The position numbers and the translations under genes are program-made. The notes under the pieces are model-generated. The model was not told where the DNA came from, did not search any database, and saw only the letters and a program-made list of their open reading frames with translations. Positions 7,188 through 11,537 of a DNA stretch of 11,537 bases are shown piece after piece. Location of the stretch: NCBI GenBank assembly GCA_002347905.1, contig DDYJ01000120.1, forward strand, positions 1 to 11,537, given 5' to 3'. How positions within the stretch are numbered: position 1 is the stretch's first letter; each line of letters begins with the position of its first letter. Source of the DNA: Comamonadaceae bacterium UBA2237 (lineage in GTDB: Bacteria > Pseudomonadota > Gammaproteobacteria > Burkholderiales > Burkholderiaceae_C).

Positions 7188-8270
7188 TCAAGCTCCCCAA
7201 CCTGCTTGGGAGAATGGTGCACTTAACAAAGCTCCGTCCGTAGAAAAAATATAGCTCTCGTTCGGATCAAAATAAAACGTCAAGCGCGCTCCTAATTCAA
7301 AAAAATGCACACCCGTTTTTTGCATAACCCATTCACCAAGCGCACAATGAAAATGCACAAAAGTATCAGTACCAGAAATTTCTGCCAATTGCACTTGTCC
7401 AGAAATGGCCATATCGCCTGATTTTTCTTCCACGCGCAGTGACGCTGGCCGGATAGCTAATGTGACTTGGTTATGCATAGTCTGTAACTGCGGCAGAACT
7501 ACAAACGGTCCGTGATTGAGTTGCCAGTTGCCATCCTTTGATTGGGCAGAAACCACATTCAATGGGGGATCGCTAAATGCCAAGGCAACATCAAGCGAAG
7601 CAGGTCGCCGAAATACTTCTAGTGTTGGTCCATATTGCAACAAGCGACCTTCTTTCAAAACTGCGGTGTAACCCCCCAATAACAAGGCCTCACCGGGGTC
7701 GGTGGTTGCATAGACCACAGTTGATTGGCCCGTAGCGAAAAGTTGTGCAAGCTCTTCACGCAATTCTTCACGTAATTTGTAGTCTAAATTGACCAAAGGC
7801 TCATCCAGAAAAACAAGCGGTGCTTTTTTTGCCAAAGCTCTTGCAAGCGCAACGCGTTGTTGCTGACCACCCGACAGCTCAGAAGGGAAACGTTTTAGAA
7901 ACGGCTCTATATGCAAACGCTTAGCAAGCTCTTGGACTTTTTCTTCGATACTGGTTTCTTGGCGAAGCTTTAAAGGTGAAGCAATATTGTCAAAGACTGT
8001 TAAAGAGGGGTAATTGATGAACTGTTGGTAGACCATCGCCACATGGCGCTCCCGCACAGGTACACCCGTCACGTTGAGGCCATCGACAATGACATCCCCA
8101 CTGCTAGGAATATCTAGCCCAGCCATCAGGCGCATCACACTGGTTTTTCCAGCTTGTGTGGCTCCCAATAAAACAGTAACAGCATGGGGCTGAAGTGCAA
8201 AACTCATGGGATGTAAATGAACATCAGCACCAACAGATTTACTCACTTCAGACAATTGGAGATGGGACAA
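7188..8270 (-). CDS. glpS: Glycerol ABC transporter, ATP-binding protein with altered H-loop
   Basis: First gene of the transporter operon, encoding the second ATPase (360 residues with the start used here). Walker A is GATQAGKT (36-43), the Q-loop MVYQQ is near 79-83, the signature is a canonical LSGGQ (132-136), and Walker B is LVFLDEP (152-158). The switch region reads YATTD, so Thr190 replaces the usual H-loop histidine. The C-terminal part (from about 235) is the MalK-like regulatory domain. I prefer TTG at 8270, six bases after AAAGGA, giving the N-terminus MSHLQLSEVSK. GTG at 8273 is also possible, and TTG at 8285 has no Shine-Dalgarno and would place AAAGGA inside the gene. One base separates the stop from glpT. 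It is transcribed away from glpR and is probably repressed by GlpR at the shared region. Confidence 0.91.
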   Translation of the reverse strand: MSHLQLSEVSKSVGADVHLHPMSFALQPHAVTVLLGATQAGKTSVMRLMAGLDIPSSGDVIVDGLNVTGVPVRERHVAMVYQQFINYPSLTVFDNIASPLKLRQETSIEEKVQELAKRLHIEPFLKRFPSELSGGQQQRVALARALAKKAPLVFLDEPLVNLDYKLREELREELAQLFATGQSTVVYATTDPGEALLLGGYTAVLKEGRLLQYGPTLEVFRRPASLDVALAFSDPPLNVVSAQSKDGNWQLNHGPFVVLPQLQTMHNQVTLAIRPASLRVEEKSGDMAISGQVQLAEISGTDTFVHFHCALGEWVMQKTGVHFFELGARLTFYFDPNESYIFSTDGALLSAPFSQAGWGA

Positions 8271-8276
8271 CACAAT

Positions 8277-8282
8277 TCCTTT
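8277..8282 (-). promoter_or_regulatory. Ribosome binding site that sets the glpS start
   Basis: AAAGGA on the minus strand stands six bases before TTG 8270 and three before GTG 8273. It argues against the upstream TTG at 8285, which lies 5' of the site. Confidence 0.6.
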
Positions 8283-8295
8283 CAAGGAACATTAT

Positions 8296-8350
8296 TGTTC
8301 GTTTTTGTTTTATTTCTTTGGTATTTTCCCTAATCGAACAAAAACGAACA
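8296..8350. repeat. Perfect 14-bp inverted repeat with 27-bp spacer
   Basis: TGTTCGTTTTTGTT at 8296-8309 is repeated exactly in inverse orientation at 8337-8350. Each arm includes a TGTTCG operator core. A second core, CGAACA at 8335-8340, lies ten bases (one helical turn) before the core at 8345-8350, so two sites face the same side of the DNA. This could support cooperative binding of a repressor oligomer. Confidence 0.75.
8305..8334 (+). promoter_or_regulatory. Possible glpR promoter
   Basis: TTGTTT (8305-8310) and CCTAAT (8329-8334), 18 bases apart, resemble weak sigma-70 -35 and -10 boxes. Transcription would begin near 8341, at the edge of the 23-bp palindrome, which would suit repression. 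The match is poor (three and four of six bases), so this is only a candidate. Confidence 0.3.
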
Positions 8351-8365
8351 TCGCTTATGTTCGTT
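8343..8365. promoter_or_regulatory. 23-bp palindrome, probable GlpR operator
   Basis: AACGAACAT and ATGTTCGTT form a perfect 9-bp inverted repeat around a 5-bp spacer, centred at 8354. Each half contains the GlpR-type core TGTTCG, but the halves face outwards (CGAACAT then ATGTTCG), the reverse of the E. coli order. The position just upstream of glpR fits autorepression. Binding by this GlpR is inferred. Confidence 0.7.
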
Positions 8366-8392
8366 GCAGCTCAAATATCTTTCGCTTTGTCC

Positions 8393-9157
8393 ATGTCACC
8401 CAATCCTCGCCAGGCCCAACTTCTTGAGTTTGTAAAAAACCAAGGCAGTGTCTCTATTGAGTTTTTAGCTGATAAGTTCGATGTCACGTTACAAACGGTT
8501 CGAAGAGACGTGCAACGCATGGCTGAGGCAGGCCTATTGGCGCGTTTTCATGGTGGCGTGCGATTGCCAAGTTCGACCACAGAGAACATCAATTACCGTC
8601 AACGCCAAGTGCTTTCTTCCGCAGCTAAAGCGCGCATAGCGCAATCGGTCGCTTATCGCGTACCGAATGGTTGCTCGTTAATCATGAACATAGGCACCAC
8701 CATGGAAGCCATTGCACACGCTTTGATGCAACACAAAGAGCTGAGGGTTATCACTAATAATTTGAATGTGGCTGCAATATTGAGCGACAACCCAGAGTGC
8801 GAAGTTATCGTGACAGGCGGCGTTGTGCGAGGAATAGACCGTGGCATAGTGGGTGAAGCTGCTGTGGACTTTATTCGCCAATTCAAAGTCGATATTGGTT
8901 TGATTGGCATCAGCGGCATCGAAGACGATGGCACATTGCGCGATTATGATTTTCGGGAAGTCAAAGTCGCGCGCGCCATCATTGAGCACTCTCGACAAGT
9001 TTGGTTGGCAGCGGACCTTACCAAGTTCAACCGCCCTGCTATGGTGAAACTGGCACCTATGTCAGACATCGATTGCGTATTCACAGATGCGCATCCCAGC
9101 GCAACATTTGTTGAGATGATGGAGCAAGCAGGCGTGGAATGTATCGTTGCAGCCTAG
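8393..9157 (+). CDS. glpR: DeoR-family glycerol-3-phosphate regulon repressor
   Basis: This is a transcriptional repressor of the glycerol genes; in relatives the inducer is glycerol 3-phosphate. The 254-residue protein starts NPRQAQLLEFV as DeoR proteins do. A helix-turn-helix spans about residues 19-41 (VSIEFLADKFDVTLQTVRRD), with LLARFHGG following as the winged part. The C-terminal DeoR sensor domain has the conserved IGTTMEAIAHAL (100-111), ITNNLNVA, VTGGVVR and GEAAVDF motifs. I chose ATG 8393 because it gives the normal family length; an in-frame ATG at 8357 would add twelve residues but lies inside the putative operator. Neither has a Shine-Dalgarno. glpK follows after 18 bases, so the two are probably co-transcribed. 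Divergence from glpS over repeated TGTTCG sites supports its role as local regulator and autoregulator. Confidence 0.93.
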   Translation: MSPNPRQAQLLEFVKNQGSVSIEFLADKFDVTLQTVRRDVQRMAEAGLLARFHGGVRLPSSTTENINYRQRQVLSSAAKARIAQSVAYRVPNGCSLIMNIGTTMEAIAHALMQHKELRVITNNLNVAAILSDNPECEVIVTGGVVRGIDRGIVGEAAVDFIRQFKVDIGLIGISGIEDDGTLRDYDFREVKVARAIIEHSRQVWLAADLTKFNRPAMVKLAPMSDIDCVFTDAHPSATFVEMMEQAGVECIVAA

Positions 9158-9175
9158 CAAAGGAAATGAATCACC

Positions 9176-10666
9176 GTGAAATATTTACTTGCACTTGACC
9201 AAGGCACCTCTAGTTCCCGCAGTATTGTGTTCGCGCCCGACGGTCATATCGTGGGCATGGCCCAACAAGAGTTTCGACAAATTTATCCGCATCCAAGTTG
9301 GGTCGAACATGACCCTATGGAGATTTGGTCAAGCCAACTTGCCACCATACGTTTGGCTTTAAAAAATTCCAACATCCGTGCAGGAGACATTGCATGCGTG
9401 GGCATTACCAACCAGCGCGAAACAACCGTGGTGTGGAATCGCAAAACGGGACATCCCATTTACAACGCCATTGTTTGGCAAGACAGACGAGCAGAACCTG
9501 TTTGTGCCAAGTTACGGCAAGATGGACACGACAAACTGGTGCAAGCTAAAACAGGCTTGGTAATTGACGCCTATTTTTCTGGAACCAAATTGCAATGGAT
9601 ATTGGACAACGTGCCCCAAGCACGTGACATGGCAGCTAAGGGCGATCTTGCGTTTGGCACAGTGGACACGTGGTTGATTTGGAACCTCACCAAAGGCCGC
9701 GTGCACGCCACCGATGTGAGCAACGCATCGCGCACCATGCTTTTAAACGTGCATACCAACCAATGGGATAGCGAGCTCATGTCTCTGCTGCATATCGACA
9801 GCAAATTGATGCCTACGGTGCAAGCGTCATCGAGTGACTTTGGTGTCATAGATACTGAGTGGCTGGGCCACCCATTACCCATTGGTGGTGTTGCAGGCGA
9901 CCAGCAAAGCGCCTTATTTGGACAAGCATGTTGGAGCGAGGGCCAAGCTAAAAATACGTATGGCACGGGTTGCTTTATGTTGATGCATACGAGCCATCAA
10001 TTTCAAACAAGTCAAAACGGCTTAATCACTACAAGCGCAGCACAAATCAGTCACAAGCCTGAATTTGCATTGGAAGGAAGCGTTTTTATTGGTGGTGCCG
10101 TTGTCCAATGGTTACGCGATGGCTTGCATGCTTTCAAAAATAGTGCGGACATTGAAGCCCTTTCTGAAACTGTGACCGATGCCGATGGCGTAGTCATGGT
10201 GCCAGCGTTTACAGGCCTAGGGGCACCCTACTGGAATGCTGATGCACGAGGAACGGTCGTGGGCATCACACGCGGCACGACGATGGCGCACTTCGCGCGT
10301 GCTGCACTTGACAGCATTGCATTTCAAAGTACTGCGCTCCTGCAAGCGATGAGCAAAGATGCTGTGCAACACGGCGGCACACCAGTTAGAGAATTACGGG
10401 TCGACGGTGGTGCTTGTGCGAATAATTTGCTCATGCAAATTCAAGCAGATTTATTGGGCATTCCCGTCATTCGACCTGCTGTGATTGAAACTACCGCGCT
10501 GGGTGCAGCTTATTTGGCAGGACTGCACTGCGGCATGTTCAGTGATTTGAATGCACTAGAGAAGCACTGGAAAATTGATCGCGTGTTTGAAGCGCAAATT
10601 TCTCGTGATCAGGCGCAACATAGGATGACGCAGTGGGAACGTGCGGTGCGGCAAACGGTTGCTTAA
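9176..10666 (+). CDS. glpK: Glycerol kinase
   Basis: This cytoplasmic enzyme phosphorylates glycerol with ATP to sn-glycerol 3-phosphate, trapping imported glycerol and producing both GlpD's substrate and the likely GlpR inducer. The 496-residue FGGY-family protein is close to the ~500 of E. coli. Visible motifs are phosphate-1 DQGTSSSR (8-15), glycerol-binding NQRETTVVW with R81 and E82, W101, Y133, the catalytic-base Asp in GDQQ (D242), NTYGTGCFMLM (260-270) and the C-terminal VDGGACANN (409-417). The start is GTG at 9176, giving MKYLLALDQG; AAAGGA lies about 11 bases upstream, a slightly long spacing, and an ATG at 9166 is out of frame. The segment matching the E. coli fructose-1,6-bisphosphate loop (GTRIPI) reads GHPLPI, so the effector arginine is absent. 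It is downstream of glpR in the same direction. Confidence 0.97.
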   Translation: MKYLLALDQGTSSSRSIVFAPDGHIVGMAQQEFRQIYPHPSWVEHDPMEIWSSQLATIRLALKNSNIRAGDIACVGITNQRETTVVWNRKTGHPIYNAIVWQDRRAEPVCAKLRQDGHDKLVQAKTGLVIDAYFSGTKLQWILDNVPQARDMAAKGDLAFGTVDTWLIWNLTKGRVHATDVSNASRTMLLNVHTNQWDSELMSLLHIDSKLMPTVQASSSDFGVIDTEWLGHPLPIGGVAGDQQSALFGQACWSEGQAKNTYGTGCFMLMHTSHQFQTSQNGLITTSAAQISHKPEFALEGSVFIGGAVVQWLRDGLHAFKNSADIEALSETVTDADGVVMVPAFTGLGAPYWNADARGTVVGITRGTTMAHFARAALDSIAFQSTALLQAMSKDAVQHGGTPVRELRVDGGACANNLLMQIQADLLGIPVIRPAVIETTALGAAYLAGLHCGMFSDLNALEKHWKIDRVFEAQISRDQAQHRMTQWERAVRQTVA

Positions 10667-10730
10667 ACTAGGCGCAAACAAGCCGTTCTTGCAGGGGAGC
10701 GAGAATGATCACCGGCGTTGCATGTGTTGC
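10667..10730. other. Convergent glpK / lpdA gap without clear terminator
   Basis: The two genes end 64 bases apart, facing each other. I see only a weak CAAG/CTTG stem (4 bp) and no stem followed by a T-run in either direction. Termination here is either rho-dependent or located inside the opposite gene. Confidence 0.5.
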
Positions 10731-11537
10731 TTATTTTTTGCTTGGTGGCAAATCGGTGCAGCTACCATGTGCCACTTCTGCCGCCATACCAATGCTTTCG
10801 CCTAGCGTGGGATGCGGGTGAATGGTTTTACCGATATCGATGGAGTCTGCACCCATCTCTATGGCCAAGGCCACTTCACCGATCATGTCACCTGCGTGTG
10901 TGCCGACCATACCGCCACCCAAAATCTTGCCGTGGCCGTGGGCCTCGGGCGAATCGTCAAACAGCAATTTGGTTACGCCTTCGTCGCGGCCATTGGCAAT
11001 TGCGCGGCCCGATGCAGTCCATGGGAACAAGCCCTTCTTCACTTTGATGCCTTGCGCTTTGGCTTGGTCTTCGGTCAAACCTACCCATGCCACTTCAGGG
11101 TCGGTATAGGCAACGCTTGGAATGACGCGGGCATTGAAAGCGGCAGCTGCTAATTCTTTATTGCCTTGCAACTCGCCAGCGATCACTTCAGCGGCCACAT
11201 GCGCTTCGTGCACGGCTTTATGCGCCAACATGGGTTGTCCCACGATATCGCCAATCGCAAAAATATGCGGCACGTTAGTACGCATTTGGATATCTACATG
11301 GATAAAGCCTCGGTCTGTCACAGACACGCCTGCTTTTTCTGCGGCGATTTTTTTGCCGTTAGGCGTACGTCCTACCGCTTGCAAGACCAAGTCGTACAGC
11401 TGAGGTGCTGGGGCGGAACCGCCCTCTTCTGCAGACGCGAAAGTCACTTCTATGCCTTTGGGCGTAGCTTTGGCGCCCACAGTTTTGGTTTTAAGCATGA
11501 TGTTGTCAAAGCGGTGTGCATTCATTTTTTGCCACAC
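10731..11537 (-). CDS. lpdA: Dihydrolipoyl dehydrogenase (E3), C-terminal part; 5' end beyond the window
   Basis: This flavoenzyme reoxidises dihydrolipoyl groups of pyruvate, 2-oxoglutarate or related dehydrogenase complexes with NAD+. The visible 268 residues include the end of the NAD-binding domain (VGRTPNGK), the FAD-contacting FAIGDI motif, and the dimerisation domain from about ARVIPSVAYTDPEVAWVG. The active-site HPHPTLGES block supplies the catalytic His-Glu pair. The N-terminal FAD motif and redox-active disulfide lie outside the window, and many betaproteobacterial forms also carry an N-terminal lipoyl domain that cannot be checked here. The frame is open to the right edge; the GTG at the edge is an internal codon, not a start. 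GC is higher than in the glp genes (about 53-55% against 45% in spot lines). It converges on glpK and is probably the last gene of a separate pyruvate dehydrogenase-type cluster. Confidence 0.95.
   Translation of the reverse strand: MWQKMNAHRFDNIMLKTKTVGAKATPKGIEVTFASAEEGGSAPAPQLYDLVLQAVGRTPNGKKIAAEKAGVSVTDRGFIHVDIQMRTNVPHIFAIGDIVGQPMLAHKAVHEAHVAAEVIAGELQGNKELAAAAFNARVIPSVAYTDPEVAWVGLTEDQAKAQGIKVKKGLFPWTASGRAIANGRDEGVTKLLFDDSPEAHGHGKILGGGMVGTHAGDMIGEVALAIEMGADSIDIGKTIHPHPTLGESIGMAAEVAHGSCTDLPPSKK

Larger units (their letters stand above)
8271..8392. promoter_or_regulatory. Divergent glpS / glpR control region
   Basis: This 122-bp A/T-rich stretch separates the transporter operon from glpR-glpK and must carry both promoters. 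It contains four exact copies of the hexamer TGTTCG or its complement CGAACA: at 8296-8301, 8335-8340, 8345-8350 and 8359-8364, plus a one-mismatch GGAACA at 8286-8291. TGTTCG/CGAACA is the core half-site of the known E. coli GlpR operator. The arrangement suggests that GlpR controls both directions and itself. On the minus strand an AATAAT hexamer (8296-8291) could act as a -10 with a very short leader, but I find no matching -35. Confidence 0.8.

Noticed and set aside
7187..7222. Longer glpT start at ATG 7222
   Set aside because: It adds twelve unmatched residues inside glpS; ATG 7186 has GGGGAG and follows the glpS stop by one base.
563..8270. Reading the transporter as a glycerol-3-phosphate (Ugp) or sugar importer
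   Set aside because: Ugp systems have one ATPase and a ~430-residue binding protein. Two distinct ATPases, DUF2160, a 577-residue binding protein and adjacent glpK and glpD fit GlpSTPQUV instead.
8195..8392. Open reading frame extending glpR upstream by 66 codons across the control region and the glpS start
   Set aside because: It is only the absence of stops in an A/T-rich control region. The extension has no DeoR homology, no ribosome site, and would read through both the operator cluster and the 5' end of glpS.
10667..10730. Bidirectional terminator between glpK and lpdA
   Set aside because: Only a 4-bp CAAG/CTTG stem and no adjacent T-run in either direction; not enough to call.
1..11537. 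CRISPR arrays, insertion sequences, tRNA or rRNA genes, phage genes
   Set aside because: No regularly spaced repeats, transposase-like products, cloverleaf-like sequence or rRNA-like stretches were seen. The window is densely filled with catabolic genes.

Overview
This window holds an almost complete, self-contained glycerol uptake and catabolism locus. Protein-level features point to Betaproteobacteria, most likely Burkholderiales and perhaps Comamonadaceae, based on the dihydrolipoamide dehydrogenase C-terminus and the overall gene style. The base composition is modest for that group: spot counts of single 60-base lines give about 45% GC in the glp genes and about 53-55% in the lpdA fragment. 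The taxonomic call is an inference from recognition, not from a search.

Layout, read along the minus strand from about 8270 downwards: glpS and glpT (two ABC ATPases), glpP and glpQ (two permeases), glpU (small DUF2160 membrane protein), glpV (large periplasmic binding protein), glpD (FAD glycerol-3-phosphate dehydrogenase), then the first ~188 codons of a YbfB/YjiJ-type MFS transporter that runs off the left edge. Gene order and content match the GlpSTPQUV glycerol ABC transporter described in Rhizobium leguminosarum. Divergently, on the plus strand, lie glpR (DeoR-family repressor) and glpK (glycerol kinase). Converging on glpK from the right edge is the 3' part of lpdA (E3 subunit of 2-oxoacid dehydrogenases), which is probably an unrelated neighbour.

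How it works together: GlpV captures glycerol in the periplasm, GlpPQ with the GlpST ATPase pair (and GlpU, role unknown) import it, GlpK phosphorylates it, and GlpD oxidises glycerol 3-phosphate to dihydroxyacetone phosphate at the membrane. GlpR probably senses glycerol 3-phosphate and represses both directions from the shared 122-bp divergent region. That region holds four exact TGTTCG/CGAACA hexamers, a 23-bp palindrome and a perfect 14-bp inverted repeat. No glpF channel gene is visible.

The system is a known type, so I do not claim a new one. The points worth a second look are the asymmetric ATPase pair (both degenerate motifs fall in the same composite ATP site), the operator cluster, a terminator-like hairpin directly upstream of an SD-less glpD, hairpins between glpU and glpV, a glycerol kinase lacking the E. 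coli fructose-1,6-bisphosphate-site arginine, and an MFS gene with a probable TTG start coupled to the glpD stop.
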